Shown: piece after piece, positions 1 to 6,540 of the stretch
Numbering within the stretch: the first letter of the stretch is position 1
How the letters are laid out: each line of letters starts with the position of its first letter
Source of the DNA: JAKSCF01 sp028279945
Lineage (GTDB): Bacteria > Bacillota > Clostridia > Peptostreptococcales > JAAYPU01
DNA length: 6,630 nt
Assembly: GCA_028279945.1 (NCBI GenBank)
Contig: JANQMT010000099.1
Location: 1 to 6,630, forward strand
Direction: 5' to 3'
Translations under genes and position numbers: made by a program
The notes under the pieces: generated by a model
Databases searched by the model: none
What the model was told of the DNA's origin: nothing
Seen by the model: the letters and a program-made list of their open reading frames with translations, nothing else

Positions 1-204
1 GATACTATCGTTTTAAATTTTAAAAATTGTCCTCATTGCGACGCATTTTGCTCTTTGGGTATGCCTGAATTTGGTCCTTATGCATGTGATAGTGATTGGG
101 TCATTGCTCAGAAAAATGCTGAGATGTGGTCCTTCGAAAGAAGCCACCAAATCGGCACTGGTGATATGTATTGTAACCACACATATAAGAGGCATCCGTC
201 TTGA
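1..204 (+). CDS. Partial CDS: C-terminal end of an ATC hydrolase-like protein (5' end outside window)
   Basis: Frame 1 of the plus strand is open from the first base to a TGA at 202-204, giving 67 residues without a start codon, so the gene begins to the left of the window. Visible features are a Cys-rich motif NCPHCDAFCSLG (residues 9-20), an acidic DSDW (30-33), then FERSHQIGTGDMYCNHTYKR (45-64) just before the stop. This order (CPxC motif, short helical stretch, F-x-R, small-residue G, Cys followed by an aromatic-basic end) resembles the C-terminus of the L-2-amino-thiazoline-4-carboxylic acid hydrolase family, recalled from memory. Characterised members open the thiazoline ring to give N-carbamoyl-L-cysteine; many clostridial homologues have no tested function. 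The gene converges on the sensor kinase with about 80 bases between the stops. The assignment rests on a short fragment; that the frame codes is more certain than the function. Confidence 0.6.
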   Translation, partial: DTIVLNFKNCPHCDAFCSLGMPEFGPYACDSDWVIAQKNAEMWSFERSHQIGTGDMYCNHTYKRHPS

Positions 205-286
205 CCTTTACTCTTAACGCAATCACATATTGTTCATATTGTTAAGGTAGTAAAAACTAATATTATCCATTGGTTAAGATTTAAAG
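205..286. other. Convergent intergenic region with two weak inverted repeats
   Basis: This stretch separates the plus-strand hydrolase-like gene from the end of the minus-strand kinase. One imperfect stem pairs 213-223 with 238-246 (9 bp with a 2-base bulge). A second inverted repeat pairs GGTTAA at 272-277 with TTAACC at 292-297 and spans the kinase stop codon. Neither is followed by a clear T-run on either strand, so I do not call an intrinsic terminator, although they may help separate the converging transcripts. Confidence 0.3.
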
Positions 287-2209
287 TTATATTAACCTTT
301 TAACTTTTTCAGGTATGATAAAGCTTACGGCTGTGCCTTTTCCTTCTTGGCTTTCAATAACCAAACCTTTTCCAAAGGCTCTTTGCAATCGAATATGAAC
401 ATTGTACAAACCAATACTCTGCATTTCTTCTGATTCTTGAGATAATAAAGACATTATATTAAGTCGCTCATATAGTTTCTCCATTGTCGCATCGTCTATT
501 CCCACACCATTATCTTCAACCTTTATTTGTAAACCTCTTTTTAGTTTTTTTATACTAATATTTAATGTGGGCTCATCCTTCCCTTTTCTTAACCCATGTT
601 TAATAGCATTTTCAACCAATGGCTGAATGGTTAAAGGCGGCACAAAAGCTTCTTCTAAGTCATTGGAAATGCTAATATCAATATCCGGAAAACGTGCTTT
701 TTCAATAGACAAATAAGCTTTAACCATTTTCATTTCTCGGTCCAAAGGCACCAATTTTCTTGTGTTTTTAAACTCCAAAGTACCTCTTAAATACGTTGAC
801 AAAGACATGATAAGATCTTCTACCTCTTCAGCTTCAGGTGGAACAAGACTCACAATGGTATTTAAAGCGTTATAAAGAAAATGAGGCTTAATTTGGGCAT
901 TTAAATAAGCCTGTTCAATTCCTTTTATGCGTTCCAATTCTAATCGCACTCTAGCCACTCTAAAAAGTAATATAAGCCCCATGGAAAGAATGACAATGCA
1001 AAATCCTGTATCCATTAATTCATCAAAATAGCTGTGGATCAATGCTGCACCATAAAGAAGGTCATGAACAATGGTCACACTCATAACTGCTCCGGATATT
1101 AATAGCATATAACCATCCCGATAGCTTTTATTCACAGCAACTAATACGACATATAGGTAATAGATCATAGAGATATATGCAATGGCATTATTATAATAAG
1201 TCATTTTTGTTAATATGGACAGCGGCAAAAAAATAGCTGCTATGGTCAAAACAATACCGTGGACCCCTAAAATGTATATCCATATTTTTCCTTTTGCAAA
1301 AGTAACCATCTCAGTAATATACAATAAAAAGACCGGTGGTGCTAAAAACATCACCATATATTGAACAAACACAATTTGATGCATGGTGATGGATGGAATC
1401 CATTCGATAATCAATTTATTACCACAAACCATCAAATACAATATAATCAAAATATCACTTATTAAAAAATAAAAGAGATTCTTACTTCTATGCACTAAAA
1501 TGAAGAATAACAAACCTATAAAAAATACAGCCACTGAGACAGCAAAAACAAAATACTCTTTACCTTTCTGTATAATAATATGACGATCCATGATGTCTTT
1601 TTCAGCCATCTTTAATGGAAGCCAAATTCCACCTCTGGCGTAGGTATAATTAGCTACCTGAACGATGATATCTACCGAATCGGTTTCAGGGATAAAATAA
1701 ACAATAGAAATTTCATATCTGGGTTCATATTCTTCTTTACGCTTTCCAACCTTACCTACTTCCTTTATCAGCCGATCATTTATGAACACTTTTCCTGATG
1801 TACCAAATGTAGGTAATTTCAAGGCATATTCTTTGTTTGGTATCAGGCCTTTAACTTTAATATGAAAGGTACCATAACCAATAGCTTCGGGTTGATTCCC
1901 CTCTACACCTTTTGGAAAGACATAACGATTCCACATACCCGGCACTCTTACATAATCCCATTCCCTGCCATATCCACTTTCTTTTGCCGCTTCAAACTCT
2001 GATGTACTATAGAATTTTTTCCATGCAAAAGCCCAATCACCATTGAGAAAAGTGATCCGGCCTCTCTGTTCTTCTGTCATAAGTAATTGTCCTTTTACAG
2101 CCGTTGTATTTTGAGCGTTTCTTTTCCCTATAAACAATCCAATACTACCCATTAGACAAACGACTATTAGGGTTAAACCCAACAAACGAAAAGATTTTCT
2201 TGTGTTCAT
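287..2209 (-). CDS. Membrane sensor histidine kinase, 7TM-DISM-like receptor with LytS/YehU-type kinase core
   Basis: This is a 640-residue sensor kinase (numbering from the start at 2209). An N-terminal membrane anchor at about 10-27 leads into an extracytoplasmic domain (about 40-205) with NGDWAFAW and later GTSGKVFINDRLIKEVGKVG, typical of the jelly-roll, carbohydrate-binding-like sensors of 7TM-DISM receptors. About seven hydrophobic segments follow (about 219-415). The kinase part is of the His_kinase/LytS type: NAQIKPHFLYNALN with phospho-acceptor His443, the N-box PLVENAIKHG with Asn534, the G1 box EDNGVGID (565-572) and the G2 region SIGLYNVHIRL (599-609). All ATPase motifs are intact. 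The open frame extends 17 codons further upstream, but ATG 2209 has a GAGG at 2216-2219 with 6-base spacing. The gene has its own promoter at 2289-2317. No response regulator gene adjoins it in the window, and the ligand is unknown, possibly a sugar or other small molecule. Confidence 0.9.
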   Translation of the reverse strand: MNTRKSFRLLGLTLIVVCLMGSIGLFIGKRNAQNTTAVKGQLLMTEEQRGRITFLNGDWAFAWKKFYSTSEFEAAKESGYGREWDYVRVPGMWNRYVFPKGVEGNQPEAIGYGTFHIKVKGLIPNKEYALKLPTFGTSGKVFINDRLIKEVGKVGKRKEEYEPRYEISIVYFIPETDSVDIIVQVANYTYARGGIWLPLKMAEKDIMDRHIIIQKGKEYFVFAVSVAVFFIGLLFFILVHRSKNLFYFLISDILIILYLMVCGNKLIIEWIPSITMHQIVFVQYMVMFLAPPVFLLYITEMVTFAKGKIWIYILGVHGIVLTIAAIFLPLSILTKMTYYNNAIAYISMIYYLYVVLVAVNKSYRDGYMLLISGAVMSVTIVHDLLYGAALIHSYFDELMDTGFCIVILSMGLILLFRVARVRLELERIKGIEQAYLNAQIKPHFLYNALNTIVSLVPPEAEEVEDLIMSLSTYLRGTLEFKNTRKLVPLDREMKMVKAYLSIEKARFPDIDISISNDLEEAFVPPLTIQPLVENAIKHGLRKGKDEPTLNISIKKLKRGLQIKVEDNGVGIDDATMEKLYERLNIMSLLSQESEEMQSIGLYNVHIRLQRAFGKGLVIESQEGKGTAVSFIIPEKVKRLI

Positions 2210-2215
2210 ATCGTA

Positions 2216-2219
2216 CCTC
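2216..2219 (-). promoter_or_regulatory. Ribosome binding site deciding the kinase start
   Basis: The minus strand reads GAGG followed by six bases (TACGAT) and the ATG at 2209. This favours the internal ATG over the more upstream in-frame start at 2260. Confidence 0.75.
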
Positions 2220-2288
2220 GTATCTAGTATATGGTGGTACGAAAATGGCATATGTCTCACCCTTATGCCATCCTATTGTACATCTTTC

Positions 2289-2317
2289 ATTATATGAAGT
2301 AATGAGATTAAATTCAA
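2289..2317 (-). promoter_or_regulatory. Sigma-A-type promoter for the sensor kinase
   Basis: On the minus strand a -35 box TTGAAT (2312-2317) and a perfect -10 box TATAAT (2289-2294) are separated by exactly 17 bases. Transcription would start near 2282, leaving a leader of about 70 nucleotides before the ATG at 2209. The box sequences are seen directly; promoter activity is inferred. Confidence 0.7.
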
Positions 2318-2345
2318 TTCTTTTTCGCTGCCCCCTTACCGTCAA
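2317..2345 (-). promoter_or_regulatory. Possible second, weaker promoter upstream of the kinase
   Basis: TTGACG (2340-2345) lies 17 bases before AAGAAT (2317-2322) on the minus strand. The putative -10 abuts and overlaps by one base the -35 box of the better promoter, so the two could be alternative or interfering start sites. The match to the -10 consensus is only moderate. Confidence 0.3.
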
Positions 2346-2353
2346 GAAATAGT

Positions 2354-2370
2354 ATACCTTTAAAAGGTAT
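2354..2370. promoter_or_regulatory. Perfect 17-base palindrome, candidate operator
   Basis: The sequence ATACCTTTAAAAGGTAT has two 8-base arms that are exact reverse complements around a single central base. It lies 37 bases upstream of the -35 box of the main kinase promoter and 8 bases upstream of the weaker -35 box. No T-run follows it, so a terminator is unlikely. The position suits an activator or repressor dimer, but the cognate protein is unknown. Confidence 0.5.
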
Positions 2371-2487
2371 TTCGTCCGTTCCATTGTCTTACCAATCATT
2401 TTATATATCTATAGCCTTATGATAACATAGAGGAATTAGCCAAGAATTAACAATGCGCTTCTAAAAGGTTATAAGATAATAATATTG

Positions 2488-2529
2488 AAAAAGGGTATCG
2501 TCCTCATTATTGAGAACAACACCCTTTTT
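2488..2529 (-). terminator. Rho-independent terminator at the end of the amidohydrolase operon
   Basis: AAAAAGGGT (2488-2496) pairs perfectly with ACCCTTTTT (2521-2529). An inner CTCA/TGAG stem (2503-2506 with 2511-2514) closes a TTAT loop, with a few mismatches between the two stems. On the minus strand the hairpin ends in a T-run, about 60 bases after the nitrilase stop codon. The A/T tails make it potentially bidirectional, but no plus-strand gene nearby needs it. Confidence 0.85.
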
Positions 2530-2589
2530 TCGATAATCTCAGGATAAATTGGTTTCCCAATTTTCCTGTATTTCTTTACTGTTATATTA

Positions 2590-3480
2590 TTACCAAGGCA
2601 TTACTTTTCCGTCCTTGTAACCACATAATGCGTCGTATACATCAACACGTCTATCCAATCTTGCTCCGGCAAATTCAGCCCAATGCAATCTTCTAGAGTC
2701 AGAAAGGTTTAGCTCTGCATACTTTATTTCTTCATCAGTTCTACTAGCCGGTCCACCAATTTGTAATCCTAAAGGTCCTGCTATCATGCTCATTCCTGGG
2801 AAAACAAGGCCTCGCTCTTCTCCTACTCTATCTGCTACAACTGCAGCTAATCCATTATTATAACAGCCCACCATCACATTGTAGGGTCCAAATGTAGGCA
2901 TCTCTTCAGGTAATACATCAATATTAACCCAATTTACCGGGCAGCATACAATATCTGCTCCTTGAACTGCATATATCCTCCACATTTCTTGGAACCAAAC
3001 ATCATAACAGATCATCATTCCTATTCTTCCAATTCTTGTATTGAACACTGGAAGACCAAGGTCACCTGGTTGATACCAAAGTTTTTCTCTATCCCAAAGA
3101 TGTAGTTTTCTGTATTTTCCTATATAGCCCTCTGGTCCAATTAACACTGATGTATTGTATAATAGAGTTTCATCTTTTTCAGATATCCCTGCAACGATAT
3201 AAATTTGCTTTTCTTTGGCTATGGTTTCCCACTTTTTCACAGTAGGACCATCCGGTACATTCTCAGAAACTAAAAAAGCTTCATCGCGATTATTAAAAGT
3301 GTATCCGGAATTACTTAATTCAGTTAATACAATCAGTTTCGCACCATTATTCGCTGCTTCTGTAATACTGCTAATCCCTTTTTCAACATTTCCCTCTAAA
3401 TCTCCCAACTGCAATTTAGACTGTATTGCAGCAACTTTTACTACTGATTCTTTGCCTACTTCACTAACATTTTTAAACAT
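2590..3480 (-). CDS. Nitrilase-superfamily carbon-nitrogen hydrolase (amidase/carbamoylase type)
   Basis: This 296-residue cytoplasmic enzyme shows the complete nitrilase-fold catalytic set: Glu54 in LTELSNSGY, Lys125 in YRKLHLWDRE with the second conserved Glu at 132, and nucleophile Cys158 in MMICYDVWFQE. The GADIVCCPVNW strand (174-184) follows, as expected. Length is normal for single-domain members. Family members hydrolyse amides, N-carbamoyl compounds or, less often, nitriles through a thioester intermediate; the exact substrate cannot be inferred. The sequence suggests an amidase or N-carbamoyl-amino-acid hydrolase branch more than a true nitrilase, which is a judgement from overall appearance. 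The start at 3480 is chosen because AAAGGAG (3487-3493) sits 6 bases upstream, whereas the in-frame ATG at 3504 has no Shine-Dalgarno. It is the last gene of the operon, 63 bases after the membrane protein gene and followed by a strong terminator. Confidence 0.9.
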   Translation of the reverse strand: MFKNVSEVGKESVVKVAAIQSKLQLGDLEGNVEKGISSITEAANNGAKLIVLTELSNSGYTFNNRDEAFLVSENVPDGPTVKKWETIAKEKQIYIVAGISEKDETLLYNTSVLIGPEGYIGKYRKLHLWDREKLWYQPGDLGLPVFNTRIGRIGMMICYDVWFQEMWRIYAVQGADIVCCPVNWVNIDVLPEEMPTFGPYNVMVGCYNNGLAAVVADRVGEERGLVFPGMSMIAGPLGLQIGGPASRTDEEIKYAELNLSDSRRLHWAEFAGARLDRRVDVYDALCGYKDGKVMPW

Positions 3481-3486
3481 TTTCTG

Positions 3487-3493
3487 CTCCTTT
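3487..3493 (-). promoter_or_regulatory. Ribosome binding site deciding the nitrilase-family gene start
   Basis: AAAGGAG on the minus strand is 6 bases before the ATG at 3480. It selects this ATG over one 8 codons further upstream that lacks any purine-rich site. Confidence 0.85.
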
Positions 3494-3543
3494 CTTAAAT
3501 ACATTCTTAAAATTATTTAAAAGTTATATGAACGACTTATCGT

Positions 3544-4731
3544 TTATAACCCCGGAATAATTCCTTTAGTACAAATAACGAACATTCCAACTACAACGGT
3601 TCCAACAGTCATAGAAAAAGTTGTACCAATCACTGCCGGCCAATGTTTTGGTAATCTTTGTAAAACAAAATCTGTCATTGCAGGACAAATAATACCTCCA
3701 AATATTGCTGCTAAAATGGCAATCGGTATACTACCACCATAAAACAATGCTATTCCCGGAGCAACACTGACCATTGAAGGAAATGAAGGAAACCACGCTC
3801 TTTCCATCCAATGGTCCCAATAAACATACATAGAAATTGCACCGGTAATAAATTCTGCCATAAGTAAAGTTGGTAAAATTCCTGAACCATACACAGGCAA
3901 TTCGGGACATAGCACCCATGATATGAATAATCCTATTAACATACAAATACTGGCTATCTCATTTCCTGCGAAAACCGGTTCGCTAAAGTCTGCAAGTATT
4001 CTTTTAACATAAAATGCAGAAGGATGTATATGCTTGTATTCCTTTTTAGGTTCATTTTCAACAGGAGGTGTTACTTCAGGTAAGTGCATCCAAGGAAGCA
4101 ATTTATATATTTCGAAACAAATTATAGCACCTGCCCACATTCCAAAGACACTTCCTGCTACACCTGGTATGCCAATATTTCCACATATATGCACCATAAA
4201 CATTCTTGAGAGCGGCACACATACTATCACAGCAGCTATTGCGCCTGTCAACAAATTTTTTAGATTGCCTCCGTATACCAATATCGTCGCTGCCGGAACA
4301 CTTACAAAAACAACAAATGTTGGAAACCATCCCCCATTAGCAAGATTCCACCCATATATTAAATTAGATAAAATCAAACTAACCGTTGATGCACATAAAA
4401 CCCACGGCCATAGCCCTGATCCATATGCAATACTAATGCCTTGATATTTTGAATTTCTTTTGTTAAGATAATGCGCAACTATACTTCCCGCAATAAGTCC
4501 TATTCCCGCAATATACGATTTAAAAAAGTTTGCCTCTGTCATATCTCCAAATATCCACATAATCCAATACATTATTTTGCCTTGTGCGGCACCTTGCTCC
4601 ATTTCAAGATACGTTGGTATATAGTTGGATACCAACATGTTCTTTTGTAAATATGTCATCACAACATATAAAACTGCTGAAAAAGCAATCATTCCAATAA
4701 ATGCTCCGGTTGGTCTTTTTGTTTTATCCAT
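3544..4731 (-). CDS. Multi-pass membrane protein with internal duplication, probable transporter of unrecognised family
   Basis: This 395-residue protein is strongly hydrophobic, with about 11 predicted membrane segments: one N-terminal (about 9-28), then two groups of five separated by a hydrophilic, Pro/Lys/Glu-rich loop at about 217-257. The two groups are homologous. YGSG at 103-106 and 281-284, WFPTF/WFPSF at 135-139 and 313-317, and YGG at 153-155 and 331-333 all share the same offset of 178 residues, and a stretch of about 75 residues aligns without gaps. Such duplicated halves are typical of secondary transporters and channels. I cannot place it in a named family. Lying between two C-N hydrolase genes, it most likely imports their substrate; export is possible. 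The ATG at 4731 follows GGAGGT at 4736-4741. The longer reading would need a TTG at 4746 that overlaps this site. No signal peptide or binding-protein partner is seen. Confidence 0.8.
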   Translation of the reverse strand: MDKTKRPTGAFIGMIAFSAVLYVVMTYLQKNMLVSNYIPTYLEMEQGAAQGKIMYWIMWIFGDMTEANFFKSYIAGIGLIAGSIVAHYLNKRNSKYQGISIAYGSGLWPWVLCASTVSLILSNLIYGWNLANGGWFPTFVVFVSVPAATILVYGGNLKNLLTGAIAAVIVCVPLSRMFMVHICGNIGIPGVAGSVFGMWAGAIICFEIYKLLPWMHLPEVTPPVENEPKKEYKHIHPSAFYVKRILADFSEPVFAGNEIASICMLIGLFISWVLCPELPVYGSGILPTLLMAEFITGAISMYVYWDHWMERAWFPSFPSMVSVAPGIALFYGGSIPIAILAAIFGGIICPAMTDFVLQRLPKHWPAVIGTTFSMTVGTVVVGMFVICTKGIIPGL

Positions 4732-4735
4732 AATT

Positions 4736-4741
4736 ACCTCC
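4736..4741 (-). promoter_or_regulatory. Ribosome binding site deciding the membrane protein start
   Basis: GGAGGT on the minus strand, a near-ideal Shine-Dalgarno, is 4-5 bases before the ATG at 4731. The in-frame TTG at 4746 lies upstream of this site and so is not the likely start. Confidence 0.85.
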
Positions 4742-4967
4742 ACCAAAATATGTTACCCCATATACTTTTATAAAATGCCATTTAGTCCAGCTTGTATAAC
4801 CTCTTTCATTGCCAGATATTTTTATAATAATCTCTGTATCAAATACTGTAATAAGAGGCCAACATTAAGTACACATGAATCTTCATCCCCCCATTCATCC
4901 AATTTTAGGTCTCTTTGTTTGATTCAGGATTATATAAACTTAATGATTAAAACGGTCTTTTGTAAAA
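4742..4967. other. Long gap inside the operon (M20 gene to membrane protein gene)
   Basis: The roughly 236 bases between the M20 stop and the membrane protein start are unusually long for genes of one operon. I find no U-tailed hairpin, so read-through is plausible. No convincing promoter is visible either: TATTAT and TATAAA boxes occur on the minus strand near 4822, but with poor -35 partners. One minus-strand frame is open for about 37 codons but has no start with a Shine-Dalgarno, so it is not called as a gene. Confidence 0.4.
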
Positions 4968-6380
4968 TTACTTCATATACTTTTTCATAATATCCGCATT
5001 TAACGTAACAGGAGATTGATAATCATCCGGTAGCAAACACTTGTATTTCCTGCCCTTCATTCGATCCTTAAATTCTTTTTTTGCTTCTTGAACTAATTTA
5101 GGATTACACATCAGATCAATTGCTGAATATGCAATTACTTTTGAAGCTGTATCCATACTTTTTTCTCCCATTGTTCTTGAAGCGCATAATGTAACGCCCC
5201 AATGATGCCAGCCTGCATTTTCTGGTCCCATTGCAATCCAAGGTGATGCATAAGGTGCATGCCAGCTATATTCAGATGTATCACATACAACCGTATATCC
5301 TCCATCAAAAGGCTCTATTTCAGCAGCCAATCCAGTTTCTTTTACACCTATTTCTTTTTGTATTTTCTTTGCAATTTCGTGTTCTTCTTCCGTAAATTTA
5401 GGTGCTCCAATTTCTTGAAAATTATTATGGACTAATTGTGCAAGGGTTTTATTTGGAATTTTATGATGTGTTGCTGTAATGAGTTCAACTTTTACTTCTG
5501 TTTCTGTAGATAAAGCTGCTCCCTTTGCACAATTCGTAATTCTTTTTAATCCATTTTCTGCATCTTCAATGGTGATGAATCTTCCTATGTACCATGCCGT
5601 AGCTTTATCCGGTACTACACTTGGAAATTCAGGATCTATGCTTGTAAATGTATAATTTATTGTGTTAGCTGCATCCGGCGGACATCCTGGATAAATATGC
5701 TCTCTTAACATTTCAACGCCATGTGATTGCAGTATTGCAGCATCTAAAGCACTTCTTCCATGCCAAGGGGAATTTCCATGACATGTTCTGCCCGTATAAT
5801 GATATTTGACACTAAAATATGCACAACAACTATCATAATTGGCACGGTTATAACTCCATGGATGCCAATCCAAAAAAGCATCAAAATTTTCTAATAGTCC
5901 TGCTTTTCTTAACAGAGGTTTTCCCAAACATAATTCTTCAGCCGGTGCGCCAATTACTTTTACAGTTCCATGGAGCTTAAATTTATCCATTGCATTCTTA
6001 ATCGCAATAGCCGCTTTAACGGATGCTGTACCCAATAAATTATGTCCACATCCATGTCCGGGCCCACTTTCAATTAACGCTTCTTTCTTCATTGAATCTG
6101 ATTTTTGTGATAATCCGGGCAATGCATCATACTCTGCATTGATACCAATTACCGGACTGCTTTGTCCATAAGTCGCAATAAATGCAGTTGGCATATCCGC
6201 AACTTCCGCTTCGATTGTGAATCCGTTTTCTTTCAACTTATCCATTAATATCTTTGCTGAACCATATTCTTGCATAGAGAGTTCTGAAATTTCCCATATT
6301 TTTTTTGCGATTTGATGAAAATCTTCAGCATATTCATCACTCCAACTATTTATAAATTGTTTTATTAATTTATCTTTCAT
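4968..6380 (-). CDS. M20 family metallo-amidohydrolase, AbgB-like (p-aminobenzoyl-glutamate hydrolase subunit B type)
   Basis: This 470-residue protein has the M20D layout: a catalytic domain (about 1-185 and 315-430) interrupted by a dimerisation/lid domain (about 190-310). Visible metal and catalytic motifs are INAEYDALPGLSQ (80-92), GHGCGHN with Cys111 and His113, APAEE with the Glu pair at 148-149, and DWHPW with His173. The lid motif is YTGRTCHGNSPWHGRSALDA, with His201 in the position of the usual lid histidine. A C-terminal DTSEYSWHAP segment (367-376) matches the place where related enzymes have a D-V-x-x-V-S-type motif. Length and motif spelling resemble AbgB, which hydrolyses p-aminobenzoyl-glutamate together with AbgA. 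No AbgA or AbgT homologue is seen in the window, so the real substrate may be another N-acyl amino acid or dipeptide-like amide. The start at 6380 has AAAGG at 6387-6391. It is the first large gene of the operon. Confidence 0.9.
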   Translation of the reverse strand: MKDKLIKQFINSWSDEYAEDFHQIAKKIWEISELSMQEYGSAKILMDKLKENGFTIEAEVADMPTAFIATYGQSSPVIGINAEYDALPGLSQKSDSMKKEALIESGPGHGCGHNLLGTASVKAAIAIKNAMDKFKLHGTVKVIGAPAEELCLGKPLLRKAGLLENFDAFLDWHPWSYNRANYDSCCAYFSVKYHYTGRTCHGNSPWHGRSALDAAILQSHGVEMLREHIYPGCPPDAANTINYTFTSIDPEFPSVVPDKATAWYIGRFITIEDAENGLKRITNCAKGAALSTETEVKVELITATHHKIPNKTLAQLVHNNFQEIGAPKFTEEEHEIAKKIQKEIGVKETGLAAEIEPFDGGYTVVCDTSEYSWHAPYASPWIAMGPENAGWHHWGVTLCASRTMGEKSMDTASKVIAYSAIDLMCNPKLVQEAKKEFKDRMKGRKYKCLLPDDYQSPVTLNADIMKKYMK

Positions 6381-6405
6381 CGCTATCCTTTCTTACTATC
6401 TCTAC

Positions 6406-6450
6406 TCAATCATTAAATGAATAGCAGTATCGTTGACAGTTTATTTGCAT
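6406..6450 (-). CDS. Possible 14-residue leader peptide upstream of the M20 operon
   Basis: An ATG at 6450 opens a 14-codon frame (MQINCQRYCYSFND) ending at TGA 6408-6406, 25 bases before the M20 start codon. It is preceded by a clear AAAAGGAG (6459-6466) with 8-base spacing, which is otherwise unexplained because the M20 gene has its own Shine-Dalgarno. The peptide contains two Cys and two Tyr but no run of one amino acid, so classic attenuation is not obvious. It could be a translational-coupling or leader ORF, or chance. Confidence 0.35.
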   Translation of the reverse strand: MQINCQRYCYSFND

Positions 6451-6503
6451 TTTCCATTCTCCTTTTACCAGCTTAGAATCATTTCTTTTTACATAGCGCA
6501 ATA

Positions 6504-6534
6504 TCTATACCAAATTACAAATCTTTTCTATCAA
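6504..6534 (-). promoter_or_regulatory. Candidate promoter of the M20-transporter-nitrilase operon
   Basis: On the minus strand TTGATA (6529-6534) and TATAGA (6504-6509) are separated by 19 bases, longer than the optimum of 17. It is the best sigma-A-like pair between the upstream terminator and the M20 gene, and would give a start near 6497 and a leader of about 115 nucleotides containing the 14-codon ORF. The spacing makes it a weak or activator-dependent candidate. Confidence 0.35.
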
Positions 6535-6540
6535 AAATTA

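Larger units (their letters stand above)
2210..2589. other. 380-base intergenic region between nitrilase gene and sensor kinase
   Basis: No convincing gene is present. Reading along the minus strand from 2589, the region contains the terminator of the upstream operon (2488-2529) and then about 115 bases of AT-rich sequence in which I see no clear signal. A perfect 17-base palindrome (2354-2370), one weak and one good sigma-A-type promoter, and the kinase leader follow. The overlapping minus-strand open frame at 2145-2399 lacks a Shine-Dalgarno and enters the kinase gene, so I regard it as chance. Confidence 0.7.

Noticed and set aside
13..195. 60-codon minus-strand frame at the left edge
   Set aside because: It lies opposite a plus-strand frame with recognisable Cys motifs and shows no family features, so it is an antisense shadow.
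2145..2399. 84-codon minus-strand frame upstream of and overlapping the kinase
   Set aside because: There is no Shine-Dalgarno before its ATG, it covers the kinase promoter and runs into the kinase gene in another frame, and it shows no recognisable domain.
3215..3520. Plus-strand frame opposite the nitrilase-type gene
   Set aside because: It is antisense to a complete gene with catalytic motifs and resembles no known protein.
4034..4444. 136-codon plus-strand frame opposite the membrane protein gene
   Set aside because: It is antisense to the duplicated membrane protein, whose internal repeat shows that the minus strand is the coding one.
4625..4990. 121-codon plus-strand frame over the operon gap
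   Set aside because: It begins inside the membrane protein gene on the opposite strand, has no clear Shine-Dalgarno or domain, and has AT-driven composition.
6433..6456. TTGACA on the plus strand within the operon leader, as a possible divergent promoter
   Set aside because: The -35 is perfect, but no acceptable -10 lies 16-18 bases downstream and no plus-strand gene follows before the window end.
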